A stretch of 64,000 bases of DNA from Lentisphaerae bacterium GWF2_49_21 (GCA_001804805.1 MHBH01000005.1:1-64000), one strand, 5' to 3'; positions 1-8,985 are shown, counted from the stretch's first letter. Made by a program: numbers and translations. The notes: a model not told the origin generated them from the sequence alone.

Positions 1-90
1 CAGCGGAAAGCAACCTCATGAACCGCCGTATGCGGACCCGCATGTACGGTGGTGTGGGGAGGGGGAGCTAATCACTCCCCCTTACCCGAT
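1..90 (+). mobile_element. 3' end of a group II intron (domains V and VI)
   Basis: Positions 20-54 fold as a domain V hairpin: ACCGCCGTA...TGCGG pairs with CCGCATG...TACGGTGGT, leaving a two-base bulge, as in bacterial group II introns. Domain VI follows: G61-G67 pairs perfectly with C75-C81 (GGGGGAG/CTCCCCC), A84 is bulged, and GGG 56-58 can pair with CCC 85-87. A84 lies seven bases from the end counted inclusively, where the branch-point adenosine is expected, and the element ends in CCCGAT at 90. The 5' part of the intron, including any reverse transcriptase, lies outside the window. The lower-stem bases suggest a CGC rather than AGC triad, which is an inference. Confidence 0.85.
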
Positions 91-120
91 TAGAGTTGCA
101 TAATATCATTGCCCAATAAT

Positions 121-696
121 TTATTCTGAAACATCGCATATAGATTTCAAACAATTAAACTTTGCCATGAATCGTTTGGGGTTTGCCAATATTAGCTGTA
201 CATCATCAATATTATTTTCTATAATTCTTTTTCGACATTCAATAATCTTCACAATTTTCTCGTCTTGTGGATCTAAATCTTTGAGTTCAAGCAAGAATTT
301 TAATGATTTCTTTGGCTTTCCGAGATAATGATAGCATCCGTTGATCCCATACAACAAATACTTTTTGCTTATATTCTTAGTTTCATGTCTGTACATATTT
401 AAGTTATTCAACAGCCATTTCTTTATCAAGGGCCTAGTTGAAATAATTTTGCCAGGAGCCCCCTGTGTAATTTCATGAATATATTTTGAATATGCCATTG
501 ATAATTCTTCTCTTATAAGATTTTCAAATGGTCGCATGTCAGAGGTGTATTTGATTCTAAGTATATTCTCGCAAATTTGAATATTCCTTTTTGGATTTTT
601 CCTTTGAGATATGGCTAAACGAATAAGGCCAGTAAAATTAATAAATACAAAATGAATGAAGTGCCAGCATCTTTTTATTACACGTATGAGTTTCAA
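121..696 (-). CDS. hypothetical protein, helical, TPR-like
   Basis: This 191-residue protein has no family I recognise. It starts at a TTG codon (696-694) with a GAGGA ribosome binding site five bases upstream. No ATG fits as well. The first 30 residues are hydrophobic and basic (around HFIHFVFINFTGLIRLAIS) and could be a single membrane anchor. The rest is helical and Lys-rich, and a stretch around residues 115-140 (YHYLGKPKKSLKFLLELKDL) reads like one TPR unit. The gene is clearly more AT-rich than its neighbours and sits 30 bp from the end of a group II intron, so it may be part of a transferred segment. It has no operon partner in the window. Confidence 0.6.
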   Translation of the reverse strand: MKLIRVIKRCWHFIHFVFINFTGLIRLAISQRKNPKRNIQICENILRIKYTSDMRPFENLIREELSMAYSKYIHEITQGAPGKIISTRPLIKKWLLNNLNMYRHETKNISKKYLLYGINGCYHYLGKPKKSLKFLLELKDLDPQDEKIVKIIECRKRIIENNIDDVQLILANPKRFMAKFNCLKSICDVSE

Positions 697-1014
697 TTTA
701 TTCCTCTAACTTCTTATTATGCGGTTCCTCATAAGCAGTGGGGTTGAAATTACAATTTTGCAACCCCCGCCGCAGATTTAGCCTCAAGCCTGTCACCATA
801 TGTATATATTAGCATATGCGGTTCCGCATAAGCAACAATGAAATAGACCACAACAGGCCCTGAAGTCAAGGTTCCAGCTCCCAATACCTTCCCTCCAAGG
901 TTGATACTTGTAACTCGTAACTTGAAATTGGATTAAAGAATGTGACATAGGCGTCTCGCCTGTACCACATTCTTAATTCTTAAAGAATTGCCGTCGATGT
1001 GCCAGTGCTCCTTT

Positions 1015-1063
1015 CCAGCATCCAGCATCCAGCATCCAGCATCCAGTATCCAGTATCCAGTAT
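1015..1063. repeat. tandem heptamer array, 4 x CCAGCAT + 3 x CCAGTAT
   Basis: Seven uninterrupted 7-base units differ only at position 5, the first four having C and the last three T. The same CCAGTAT word recurs inside the coding leader of the prepilin-like gene at 3151 (around 3226-3254). The array has no spacers, so it is not a CRISPR. Confidence 0.9.
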
Positions 1064-1170
1064 CATTTCCTGCCCCTCAATTGAATAATCACCCGCCATA
1101 ACTGCTTGTTGGGCACATTATAAGGCAACTGGGCAACTGTAAAATAATTGAATATATTTTCATGGAGGGC

Positions 1171-1199
1171 TTGACTTTGCTATGAGGAGACTGTAAAAT
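1171..1199 (+). promoter_or_regulatory. sigma-70-type promoter for the GntR/LacI regulator
   Basis: TTGACT at 1171-1176 and TAAAAT at 1194-1199 are separated by exactly 17 bases. The start codon is at 1251 with GGAGG at 1236-1240. Confidence 0.6.
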
Positions 1200-1250
1200 T
1201 GATTAAAAGAGAATAATCACTTGGGAAATCTCCGAGGAGGATGAGTCAAG

Positions 1251-2309
1251 ATGCCTGGCAAATCCGAAATAGCCGCAAAGAAGATAAAGTCGATGATCCT
1301 CTCAGGGAAATTTCCCGTTAATTCACGTCTCCCGTCCGAACGCGCCATTGCGAAGATCTTAAAAAGCAGCCAGGGGACTGTTACCAAGGCTACCTCGCTG
1401 CTTGAAGCGGACGGTCTTATCAAAAAACGGCACGGTTCGGGAAACTATATCCTGCAAAGTGCGCTTTCCGCGGACGTCTGTTTTTTCATTGAAAAACTGA
1501 ATGACAAGCTTAATCCGGTATGGTTCCAGGCATACGAGAGCTTCTATCTTGCCGCGGCAAGTTCGCCATTGGAGACGCACGCCATGATTGTTCCGCTCAA
1601 TGAAAACGAGTTCATCACGGATTTCGCAAAGCTCCCTGATGTTATCATCGCCGGGCTCGCGATGGAGCCGGACCGTGTAAAAAAAATACTGGACTTCGGC
1701 CGTCCGGTGGTCTGGCTCGAACAGCATTCAAGTGAACTTCCGGGCACGTCGATATATTTTGACAATTTCGCCGCAGGTGAAGCCGCGGCCAGGCATCTGA
1801 TAGAGCAGGGCTGCAGGAAACTCCTCTACTTCACCTCTATGTTCAACGGCAGAAATTATTATCCTTCCACCTTGCGCTTCGACGGTTTCAGGCATGGCGC
1901 TAGCAAGTATGGCGGACCGGACTGCATCGTTTCATCCTATGCGTTGAATTCCGATTCCGATAAGATGATCAGCGAACTCGGTGAAGTCCTGAGGACGACC
2001 GAAGGCGTTTTTGCGTTCTCTGATGTCTACTCTACATATGTTGTCAGGGCCGCGCTTTCAACGGGAATAAAAATTCCGGATGAACTCGCGGTGATCGGGC
2101 TTGACGGACTGCCGCTCTGCGAGCTTTTCAATCCGCCGCTGTCGACCATAAGCCAGCATCCTGAGCTGCTTGGTGCAAAGGCCTTCGACGCCGTGATGGA
2201 AATTTTGGCCGGGCGTGTCAAGGATGACAAGATCGTATTGCCTCCCGAACTTATCATAAGGGAATCGTCCAGGAGATCCAATGTTGCAGAAAAACAAAAG
2301 GCGGGGTGA
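1251..2309 (+). CDS. GntR-type HTH / LacI-type ligand-binding transcription regulator
   Basis: This 352-residue protein combines two known modules. Residues 1-70 form a GntR-family winged helix, with the diagnostic [20 protein letters not shown] stretch and a GSGNY wing. Residues 85-345 form a periplasmic-binding-protein-like effector domain of the LacI/AraR type, with FAFSDVY, AVIGLDG and PPLSTI landmarks. Such hybrids normally repress or activate sugar-use operons and respond to a sugar or sugar phosphate. The start is set by GGAGG about 10 bases upstream. The reading frame ends just before the first of three prepilin-like genes and an alginate-lyase-like gene, which are the likely targets. 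The effector cannot be read from the sequence. Confidence 0.9.
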   Translation: MPGKSEIAAKKIKSMILSGKFPVNSRLPSERAIAKILKSSQGTVTKATSLLEADGLIKKRHGSGNYILQSALSADVCFFIEKLNDKLNPVWFQAYESFYLAAASSPLETHAMIVPLNENEFITDFAKLPDVIIAGLAMEPDRVKKILDFGRPVVWLEQHSSELPGTSIYFDNFAAGEAAARHLIEQGCRKLLYFTSMFNGRNYYPSTLRFDGFRHGASKYGGPDCIVSSYALNSDSDKMISELGEVLRTTEGVFAFSDVYSTYVVRAALSTGIKIPDELAVIGLDGLPLCELFNPPLSTISQHPELLGAKAFDAVMEILAGRVKDDKIVLPPELIIRESSRRSNVAEKQKAG

Positions 2310-2310
2310 G

Positions 2311-3045
2311 ATGAAAGAGAACATTTCCAAATGCCGATTGCCGATTGCCGATTTGAAATTAAAAATCGGAAATTGGAAATTGGAAATCCCGCTTCGCCCA
2401 AGGGGCTTCGAGGGACACGTCGGAAATAAATTCACTCTTATTGAATTACTAGTCGTAATTGCGATCATCGCAATACTTGCGGCACTGCTCCTGCCGGCGC
2501 TGAAAAAGGCGAAGGAGGTGGCGAAGGAATCGTTATGTGTCGGGAACCTGAAGCAGATCAGTGTCACCGAATTTAGCTATGCAGCCGATTATGAGGAGCT
2601 ATTTCCTCCTGCGAGGGAGTCGGTGGACGGCACGACATATTACTGGCCTGCAATACTCAGGGCGTCCCTTACCGGCGGTTCATTCATCAGCTATGGCAAC
2701 AAGGCATTTCTCAACACCATATTCGACTGTCCGGTGACCGACGGCTGGGACTCGACGAAGTGCTGGCGCAACTATGGGGCCAACGAGCATCTGCCTCCGG
2801 GTAACGGCGGGCAGGAGGGGGATATGTGGAAATCAGGCATGATCAGCAAGATAAAAAGACCTGATGTGACACGTCACGTCGCAGATACCACGTCATGGTA
2901 CATAGGACGTGGCGGATATCAGGAGTTCAGGGGGCACTACGGCGTTTTTGGCAAGGTTCTTTTCTGCGACGGACATGTGGATGGCCATACTTCAAATGAG
3001 GTCGATGCTTTTGCCTGGGCTGAACGTGACAAGTATGGATTGTGA
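2311..3045 (+). CDS. prepilin-like protein with H-X-DG motif (1 of 3)
   Basis: This is a 244-residue protein. Residues 41-47 are FTLIELL, followed by a hydrophobic helix ([17 protein letters not shown]) and KKAKE, the class III / type II pseudopilin N-terminus with Glu at +5. The C-terminus carries [13 protein letters not shown], an H-X10-DG variant of the prepilin-associated H-X9-DG motif. ATG 2311 is preferred over the in-frame ATG 2281, which would overlap the regulator; GGGGTGAG lies just before 2311. The leader is 40 residues, far longer than the usual 5-15, and is encoded by repeat-like DNA (CCGATTG and GGAAATT words). Residue -1 is Lys instead of Gly. Exported, membrane-anchored and possibly assembled into a pseudopilus is the inferred role. 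Confidence 0.85.
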   Translation: MKENISKCRLPIADLKLKIGNWKLEIPLRPRGFEGHVGNKFTLIELLVVIAIIAILAALLLPALKKAKEVAKESLCVGNLKQISVTEFSYAADYEELFPPARESVDGTTYYWPAILRASLTGGSFISYGNKAFLNTIFDCPVTDGWDSTKCWRNYGANEHLPPGNGGQEGDMWKSGMISKIKRPDVTRHVADTTSWYIGRGGYQEFRGHYGVFGKVLFCDGHVDGHTSNEVDAFAWAERDKYGL

Positions 3046-3150
3046 ATGATACTCGAAACTTGATACTGGATACTTGGAACTTAAAATGCGAAATTTTGAA
3101 GGATTTGGGCTTTCGACAATTTTATGACAATGACTGGAGGGGGATTGGAT

Positions 3151-3993
3151 ATGAGACTGATTAGAAAGCGTGAGATGGAAAGTAGAAAGTGCAAGAATGC
3201 TGATGATGGTGTTCTATTCTTCCATCCAGTATCAAGTATCCAGTATCAAGTATCATTTACTCTTATCGAGCTGTTGGTCGTAATTGCGATCATCGCAATT
3301 CTTGCGGCCTTGCTTCTGCCGGCGATACGCAACGCCAAGGAAGCGGCGATAAAGATCTACTGCGCAAAGAACATGGACCAGATCGGAATGGCGGCCAACA
3401 TGTTTTCGACCGACAACGATGGACGTGGTCCGGGTGGCGCAATGGTCGGTTCTTCTTCTGTCTCCTGGCACAGCATCCTAAGCAACGAGGTCTTCAACAA
3501 GCCGATGATTCCGCGCTTCATGGACTATACAAAACCTGAAAATTACAAGAGCTATGTCGACAAGCTCTGGTGTCCGAGTCCGAAGGCCGGGCTTACTGTC
3601 GGAGTGCCAAATTATTACAGGGTCTACGGGATAAATCCGGAAATAGCGTCATCTGTCAACGGTAATGGAATATATATCGACCATCCCGAATCAAAGGATG
3701 CCTCGTACGACTCGTATTATCTGGGAGCGATACTTATGAATTTCTCGACTCCGTCGACCAAGTTCATGTTCGGCGAGGTCATGAGGAACGACTTTTTCGG
3801 ATCCAACTGGCCGGGGACCGGCGAAGTGACGCTTAGCGACGGTAGCACCTATCCGACTTTTGCCACGCCCGGAGGAGGATATGCCTTCCGCCACATGATG
3901 TGCGGCAACTATATTTATGTGGATGGTCATTACGAATCGTTGAGATGGAACAGCGGTCAAATAAACATAGGCGCGAAGTTCTCGTATCCGTAG
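3151..3993 (+). CDS. prepilin-like protein with H-X9-DG motif (2 of 3)
   Basis: This 280-residue protein has FTLIELL at residues 36-42 and then the usual hydrophobic helix ([16 protein letters not shown]). Near the C-terminus [12 protein letters not shown] is an exact H-X9-DG motif. ATG 3151 is chosen because GGAGGGGG lies seven bases upstream; an earlier in-frame ATG at 3124 lacks such a site. The 35-residue leader is encoded by CCAGTATC/AAGTATC repeats of the type seen in the tandem array at 1015-1063, and residue -1 is Ser. The mature domain is a pilin-like globular domain of unknown ligand. It is co-directional with the flanking prepilin genes and probably co-transcribed. Confidence 0.85.
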   Translation: MRLIRKREMESRKCKNADDGVLFFHPVSSIQYQVSFTLIELLVVIAIIAILAALLLPAIRNAKEAAIKIYCAKNMDQIGMAANMFSTDNDGRGPGGAMVGSSSVSWHSILSNEVFNKPMIPRFMDYTKPENYKSYVDKLWCPSPKAGLTVGVPNYYRVYGINPEIASSVNGNGIYIDHPESKDASYDSYYLGAILMNFSTPSTKFMFGEVMRNDFFGSNWPGTGEVTLSDGSTYPTFATPGGGYAFRHMMCGNYIYVDGHYESLRWNSGQINIGAKFSYP

Positions 3994-4067
3994 GGATCGT
4001 CGGAAGGTATTGCGTTCAAAAAGTATTTATGATATAATGGGAACCAAGGTAGGAGGTGGGCTGGAAA

Positions 4068-5015
4068 ATGAGTAAATTCATCCTTGTCGAGCTACTCGTG
4101 CCGTGCCAGCCGAAGTTGAAAAGCGCCTTGCGCTTTAAACGGAGGCCAATTCGAGCAAAGTATTTCACTTTGATCGAATTGCTTGCCGTGCCAGCCGTAG
4201 CCAACAGGCTGAAAAGCCTGAAGCGAAGGCAAGTTCGAACAATGTTTACATTGATCGAACTGTTGGTGGTCATTGCGATCATCGCAATCCTTGCCTCCCT
4301 TCTCCTGCCGGCGCTCAAGAAGGCCAAGGAGACTGCCAAGGGCATAGCTTGCGTGGGCAACTTCAAGCAGATAGGGCTTTTCATGCACGGTTTCGCCGGC
4401 GACTTCAACGGACGCCTGCCCGGTTGCGGATATAAGATATGCGACACGAACGGAAGCGTATCCTGGCATTCGGTCCTCAACAATACGATCCTGGAGGGGC
4501 AGAGCGTACAGATCAACAAGGGAAGGAGCACGGGGTTCGACATAGAATGTACGGACGTGGTGGAATTCATCACCAGCGGCCGTTCAATGGCAATGAACTT
4601 CGATCTTAACGGCGGATTCAAGAACTGGCTTGCCTTCTCGGGCACGAATCCTGAGTTCGGACTGCAGGAACTTGATACGACCAAATGGCCGGAAGGACAG
4701 CAGTTCGGAGATGCATCAGAGCGATACTATCTCTACGGAGCGCTAGTCGACCGCGTGAAAAGTCCGGACATCATGATACTTGTCGCCGACTGGGAAAGGG
4801 TGAGTGACACGATCTCATACAGTGCGAACTTCGCAAGTCCGGTATTCAGCTACAGTTCGACTATGGAGCCGCTGGTCAGGATGGACGCCAACGGCGGTCT
4901 GGCATACCGCCATGGGAAACAGTGCACTCAGCTCCTCCTCGACGGGCATGCTCAGCTGGTTCCGCTCGATGCTTCTACAATAAGCGCCAATCACTGGAAT
5001 ATATCGGGATATTGA
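4068..5015 (+). CDS. prepilin-like protein with triplicated leader motif (3 of 3)
   Basis: This 315-residue protein carries three copies of the prepilin core: FILVELL at residues 4-10, FTLIELL at 33-39 and FTLIELL at 60-66. Only the third is followed by the full membrane helix ([17 protein letters not shown]). The segments between copies are basic and alignable (KLKS..L..KRR..R). The C-terminus has [12 protein letters not shown], an exact H-X9-DG. ATG 4068 has GGAGG 11 bases upstream; a GTG at 4056 overlaps that site and is rejected. The DNA of the spacer segments holds hairpins (AAAGCGC-CTT-GCGCTTT; AGGCTGAAAAGCCT after a GTAG), so the leader probably grew by repeat insertion or duplication. 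Residue -1 of the third copy is Met, which is unusual. Confidence 0.85.
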   Translation: MSKFILVELLVPCQPKLKSALRFKRRPIRAKYFTLIELLAVPAVANRLKSLKRRQVRTMFTLIELLVVIAIIAILASLLLPALKKAKETAKGIACVGNFKQIGLFMHGFAGDFNGRLPGCGYKICDTNGSVSWHSVLNNTILEGQSVQINKGRSTGFDIECTDVVEFITSGRSMAMNFDLNGGFKNWLAFSGTNPEFGLQELDTTKWPEGQQFGDASERYYLYGALVDRVKSPDIMILVADWERVSDTISYSANFASPVFSYSSTMEPLVRMDANGGLAYRHGKQCTQLLLDGHAQLVPLDASTISANHWNISGY

Positions 5016-5089
5016 AACAGGTATTGCCCTAAGTTTTATAAAAGCTTCTTGTTTCAGAGGGGTTGTATAGGGGACTGAGATAGAGCCAT

Positions 5090-5167
5090 ATGGATGATTC
5101 GTTGTTCTGGGACGGATATCTATGGCTACCCGCTACACTTGAACACGGCAGGGCGCTGCTGTATTAG
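5090..5167 (+). other. 25-codon open frame, doubtful
   Basis: An ATG-to-TAG frame encodes MDDSLFWDGYLWLPATLEHG and five more residues. It sits in the 158-bp gap between the third prepilin-like gene and the alginate-lyase-like gene. It has no good ribosome binding site. It could be a real small peptide, a decayed gene end or chance. Confidence 0.15.
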
Positions 5168-5173
5168 TTCCAT

Positions 5174-6217
5174 ATGAAAAATAAATCTTTTGAACATCCG
5201 GGCGGATTCCATTCGTCGGCACAGCTGGAGATCTCAAGGAATAAAGTCGCCCTCCGCGAACAGCCATGGCTTGCCGCATATGAATCCCTGATGAAGGAGG
5301 CGACGGGAAATCTCGACAGGCCGTCTGAGGCCATGGAGGATTTCAGCGTCCCTGGATATTATAAGGATGCCGAGGGGCACCGCATAATGATGGGCAGGCT
5401 TGGCAGGGATGCCTGGACGGCGTATTCATGCGCGATCGCCTATCAGGTCACCAGCGGAGCCGCGAGAAATAAATTTGCCGACAAGGCTGTCCGGACTCTT
5501 TCCTCCTGGTCGTCGATCAATAGGAAAACAAGCAATCACGACGGTGATCTTGCGATGGCGGACGCCGGTTCGGGACTGCTCTTCGCCGCAGAACTTCTTT
5601 CAGACTATGGAGGATGGACGGACGGACAGAGGATGGAATTCAGGAGCTGGCTGGAAAATGTATATCTGGAATCCTGCTCGAAAATTTCTGTCAGGCCGAA
5701 CAACTGGGGCGACTGGGGAAATCTCGGATGCATAGCATCCCATTATTTCTTGGATGATGCCGGCGGGATCGACGCCGATATCGAAAGGATCAGGAACAGG
5801 ATAGGCGAGGCGATCGCTCCTGATGGCAGCATGCCGCATGAGACCTGCAGGGGGAACAACGGGATATGGTACACATATTTCGCGCTCGCCCCGCTTACTT
5901 CTGCAAGCCAGATCGCATTGAATTCACGGGGCGTTGATCTCTTCCATTATAAATGCGAAGCCGGCTACGGGATTGAACATGCGCTCGATTATCTTTTGAA
6001 ATACAGCCGCGAGCCCGGTACCTGGCCGCACTACATTGGCAAGGATCTTAATATTCCGAGACCGGGAAAATGGCCGGGCAACTTGTTTGAGGCGATGTCC
6101 GGCATCTACGGCAGGAAGGATTATGAGGACTGGATAATTGAGGCGCGTCCGATCATGTATTTCGGGCACCATTACACATGGAGCACGCCAACGTTGCTAA
6201 GGACTGTCGGGTCTTGA
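5174..6217 (+). CDS. alginate-lyase-like polysaccharide lyase
   Basis: The 347-residue protein resembles the alginate lyase (PL5-like) domain, an (alpha/alpha) barrel that cleaves uronate polysaccharides by beta-elimination. Supporting features are the N-terminal HPGGFHSSAQLEISRNK segment, a NNWGDWGNLG segment where the family has NN-H/W, and DGSMPHETCRGNN followed by WYTYFALAPL, matching the family's P-x-E-x-x-R...Y active-site region. The usual NNH histidine reads as Trp, so specificity may differ. There is no signal peptide, so a cytoplasmic oligo-uronide role is possible. It follows the prepilin-like genes on the same strand and may be in the same regulon. No strong Shine-Dalgarno site precedes ATG 5174. 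Confidence 0.7.
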   Translation: MKNKSFEHPGGFHSSAQLEISRNKVALREQPWLAAYESLMKEATGNLDRPSEAMEDFSVPGYYKDAEGHRIMMGRLGRDAWTAYSCAIAYQVTSGAARNKFADKAVRTLSSWSSINRKTSNHDGDLAMADAGSGLLFAAELLSDYGGWTDGQRMEFRSWLENVYLESCSKISVRPNNWGDWGNLGCIASHYFLDDAGGIDADIERIRNRIGEAIAPDGSMPHETCRGNNGIWYTYFALAPLTSASQIALNSRGVDLFHYKCEAGYGIEHALDYLLKYSREPGTWPHYIGKDLNIPRPGKWPGNLFEAMSGIYGRKDYEDWIIEARPIMYFGHHYTWSTPTLLRTVGS

Positions 6218-6660
6218 AAATCCGAGTTTGGATTTGAAAAGATCGATATGAAGGTTTCCTTAATACTGGAGGCAATTTCAAAATTGCCTCTATTGAGCTG
6301 ATTGCTTTCGTTGGAGTACAAGCTTCAGCTTGCGTAACCTGGGGAATACTAAGACAAACTAAAGTTTGGACTCCAACGGGCATATTTCCACGACAACAGT
6401 TTTATTGTATTTTTGAAATCAGCTCACTGAACTGAGGTCATTGGAAAATGAACACATCATTCCTGCGAGGGAACCTGTCGGACTTAGGGTTTATGTTCGT
6501 AGCCTGTCGCGCCGTAGCGCTTTGGCAAAGGCGGATAGCTCGTGTTCGAGCGTTCTTGATGGAACGCCAGACCCCGTGCTGGCGTATTAAAAAGCCGGTA
6601 CGGAGCCCGGCGATCCAGAAGATGAAGAACGCGCAAATCCACCTCAGGCGGACTACTACC
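6218..6660. repeat. repeat-filled interval with GGAG and GTAG hairpins
   Basis: There is no intact gene here. 6268-6292 is a hairpin beginning GGAGGCAATTT and closing AAAATTGCCTC. 6310-6377 is an inverted pair: GTTGGAGTACAAGCTTCAGC at the left and the complement of GTTGGAGTCCAAACTTTAG at the right. 6495-6540 matches the GTAGCCTGTC...TGGC-type element that recurs, inverted, at 28660-28692. 6620-6660 is an inverted GTAGTAG-type element that appears to cut into the following gene remnant. Confidence 0.7.
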
Positions 6661-7504
6661 AACGAAATACACCAGTAGATGAGCTCATTTATAAGTTCGA
6701 CACCCTCCGGAGGAGGATAGACACGGACTTGCCTCGTCAGGGATTTTCGCCGACTGCGAGGATCCGGCGGATGTCGAAAAGGCCGAATGGCCCAATCCCG
6801 ACTACCTTGACTTCACCGAAACGCTCAGCGCCCTCCGAAATGCCGGACCATACTACCGCGCCAGCGGTTTCTGGTGCTGCTTCTTCCATAATGTCGCCGA
6901 CTTCTTCGGCATGGACAACTATTTCGTTAAGATGTATACGCATCCGGAAGTAGTTGAAGCTGTCACAAGAAAAGTCTGCGAATTCTATCTCGAGGCCAAT
7001 GAAAGATTCTTCGAGAAGGCCGGAAAGGAAGTTGACGGTTTTTTCTTCGGCAATGATTTCGGGACGCAGCTCGATCTTCTTGTGGGGCCGGATTCGTTCG
7101 ACAGGTTCATCATGCCATGGTTCAGGAAATTCACGGAGCAGGGGCATGCACACGGGCACCAGGTGATCCTCCATTCATGCGGTTCGATCCACAAGGTCGT
7201 TGACAGGCTGATCGATTCCGGTGTCGACGCCCTGCATCCTCTGCAGGCGAAAGCTTCGGGAATGGACGCTGCGGATCTCGCAAAAAAATTCAAGGGCCGG
7301 ATTTCGTTCATGGGCGGTATCGACACACAGGATCTTCTGGTGAACGCGGGGCCAGATGATATTAGAAGGGAAGTAAAAAGAGTCCTTGGACTCCTCGGTC
7401 CTGATCTGGTAGTCAGCCCGAGCCATGAAGCTTTGCTTCCGAATGTTCCGCCGGAAAATGTCAAAGCCATGTCGGATGCAGCTATGAAGATTTCTACGAA
7501 ATAA
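6661..7504 (+). pseudogene. UROD-like protein, 5'-truncated and frameshifted
   Basis: 6911-7504 encodes the C-terminal part of a uroporphyrinogen-decarboxylase-superfamily protein (HGHQVILHSCGSIHKVVDRL, DALHPLQ, FMGGIDTQDLL). The homology continues upstream of the first Met: from 6731 the same frame reads GIFADCEDPADVEKAEWPNP and FWCCFFHNVADFFG with no stop. Before that, 6660-6731 continues in another frame as NTPVDELIYKFDTLRRRIDT. A single lost base near 6731 would explain the switch. Further upstream the sequence becomes a GTAG-type repeat, so the N-terminal region and start codon are missing. UROD-like proteins outside haem synthesis are usually corrinoid-dependent methyltransferases or are uncharacterised. 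This copy is probably inactive. Confidence 0.7.
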
Positions 7505-7599
7505 TAAGGTTTCCCCGATTGCATTTTTGCCATAGTTCCATATATTGGAAAGTGAATTAATCAATTTTGCTGTTTAGCCTGGGAATCAGGATATAGAAC

Positions 7600-8889
7600 A
7601 TGATGAAAAACAGACTCGTCGAAGGACAGAAAAATATTGATATCTCGGATGATTCCGATGTCATAGTCTGCGGAGCGGGATTGGCAGGAGTCGCCGCGGC
7701 AGTTACCGCCGCAAGAGCCGGTGCAAAAACCCGCCTGATCGAGATGCGCGGATGCCTCGGCGGCGTCTGGACCGCAGGAATTCTCGCCTGGGTATTCGAA
7801 ATGGACAAGCCCGGCTTCGCCATGGAAATCGGAAAAAGGCTCGATGCCAGGAAAGCTCGCACCGGCGGCGACTACTACAGATACAGCTACGACATCGAAG
7901 AGATGAAACTCCTCTGCGAAAATCTCTGCCTGGATGCCGGTGTCAAGATAAGACTGCATACCCGGCTTGCAGGAGCTTCCATCGAAAAAGGAATATTGAA
8001 TGCCGTCATCACCGAATCAAAGTCCGGACGCGAGGCTTGGTCCGCGAAGACTTTCATCGACTGCACCGGCGACGGCGATCTTGGCGCGTTTGCCGGATGC
8101 GGATTCGACATGGGCGGGCCTAAGGGCGAAATGCAGCCTTGGACTTTCATGGGGCTCATAGTCGTGAAGGATATTGAGAAGGTGAAGGATTTCATATACC
8201 ATTATAAAGGCAAGGGGCCGTGCCGTGAAACGCAGGAGGGCTTGAAGAAGGAACTTCTTTCCGCAGGCATTGAAACCAGCTATGGGCATCCGACGATCTT
8301 CCAGGTGAACGGCAATCTCTGTGCGCTGATGGTCAACCATGAGTATGGCGTTTCCGCAATCAATGCCGATGACCTTACAAGAGCCACGATAAGCGGACGC
8401 GCCGAACTCCACAAGGTCGTCAAGGGGCTGCGTTCCCTCGGAGGTGGATGGGATGGACTTCTTCTCGCCGCCACCGCAGAACAGATCGGGATCAGGGAAG
8501 GGCGCAGGATACATGGATTATATAAGTTGAACCGGGATGATCTGACTGAAGGTGCAAATTTTTCTGACGGCACATGCACAAACACTTTCAATGTGGACAT
8601 CCATTCCCCCGATCCGAAGAAGGACAAGGGATTGAAGACCGAGAAAGTGAAACCTTATCAGATACCGTACAGGTCTCTTGTTGCGAAGGATGTAAAAGGG
8701 CTTCTCATGGCCGGACGCTGCATAAGCGGCGACTGGATAGCACATGCGAGCTATCGTGTCACCGGAAGCGCCGTGGCGCTTGGCGAAGCCGCCGGTGCCG
8801 CCGCAGCTTTGTCTGCGAAGGCCAAGAAGTTACCGGAGGATCTCGACTGGAAGGAGATTTCTAAAGTTCTTGAAAACGTAAGAAGATAG
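7600..8889 (+). CDS. FAD-dependent oxidoreductase (FAD_oxidored family)
   Basis: A 429-residue cytoplasmic flavoprotein. The FAD-binding Rossmann motif is VIVCGAGLAGVAAAVTAARA at about residues 21-40, followed by GGVWTAGIL. DCTGDGDLGAFAGC near the middle and LLMAGRCISGDWIAHASYR near the end complete the family pattern, the last being the second FAD contact. Substrates of this family in PVC bacteria are largely unknown. Some are thought to act on hydroxy- or keto-acids or sugars. It stands between a broken UROD-like gene and a small secreted protein gene on the same strand. Two further relatives lie in this window, at 19857 and 29085. Confidence 0.85.
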   Translation: MMKNRLVEGQKNIDISDDSDVIVCGAGLAGVAAAVTAARAGAKTRLIEMRGCLGGVWTAGILAWVFEMDKPGFAMEIGKRLDARKARTGGDYYRYSYDIEEMKLLCENLCLDAGVKIRLHTRLAGASIEKGILNAVITESKSGREAWSAKTFIDCTGDGDLGAFAGCGFDMGGPKGEMQPWTFMGLIVVKDIEKVKDFIYHYKGKGPCRETQEGLKKELLSAGIETSYGHPTIFQVNGNLCALMVNHEYGVSAINADDLTRATISGRAELHKVVKGLRSLGGGWDGLLLAATAEQIGIREGRRIHGLYKLNRDDLTEGANFSDGTCTNTFNVDIHSPDPKKDKGLKTEKVKPYQIPYRSLVAKDVKGLLMAGRCISGDWIAHASYRVTGSAVALGEAAGAAAALSAKAKKLPEDLDWKEISKVLENVRR

Positions 8890-8894
8890 ATAGA

Positions 8895-8985
8895 CCGGAT
8901 AACAGGATTTACTGGATGAATACATTGAAGTAGCTTGCGACCTCCGGGCGCAAATGGCTAATCCTGTAAATCCTGTTATCCTGTC
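8895..8985. repeat. inverted pair of GATAACAGGATTTAC-type words
   Basis: GGATAACAGGATTTACTGGA at 8897-8916 faces ATCCTGTAAATCCTGTTATC near 8961-8980. A further copy of the word is at 53219-53245. These heptad-like words (ATCCTGT) resemble low-complexity intergenic repeats rather than a protein-binding site. Confidence 0.7.

Larger units (their letters stand above)
697..1250. repeat. gene-free interval with palindromes and a heptamer array
   Basis: No gene is visible. Two related palindromes are present: 718-733 (TATGCGGTTCCTCATA, one mismatch) and 815-830 (TATGCGGTTCCGCATA, perfect). 938-972 is a nested hairpin in which GAATGTG pairs with CACATTC around AGGCG-TCT-CGCCT. This word recurs near 34591, 45660 and 61831. 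1015-1063 is a tandem array of seven 7-base units, four CCAGCAT then three CCAGTAT. A promoter for the next gene lies at the right end. Confidence 0.75.

Noticed and set aside
1015-1063. Possible CRISPR array
   Set aside because: The 7-base units are contiguous without spacers and no cas gene is in the window.
5016-5060. Terminator after the third prepilin-like gene
   Set aside because: GAAACA...TGTTTC can pair, but the stem is only six bases with a long loop and no U run.
6448-6678. 76-codon open frame before the UROD-like remnant
   Set aside because: It overlaps GTAG-type repeats and is in neither of the two frames that show UROD homology.
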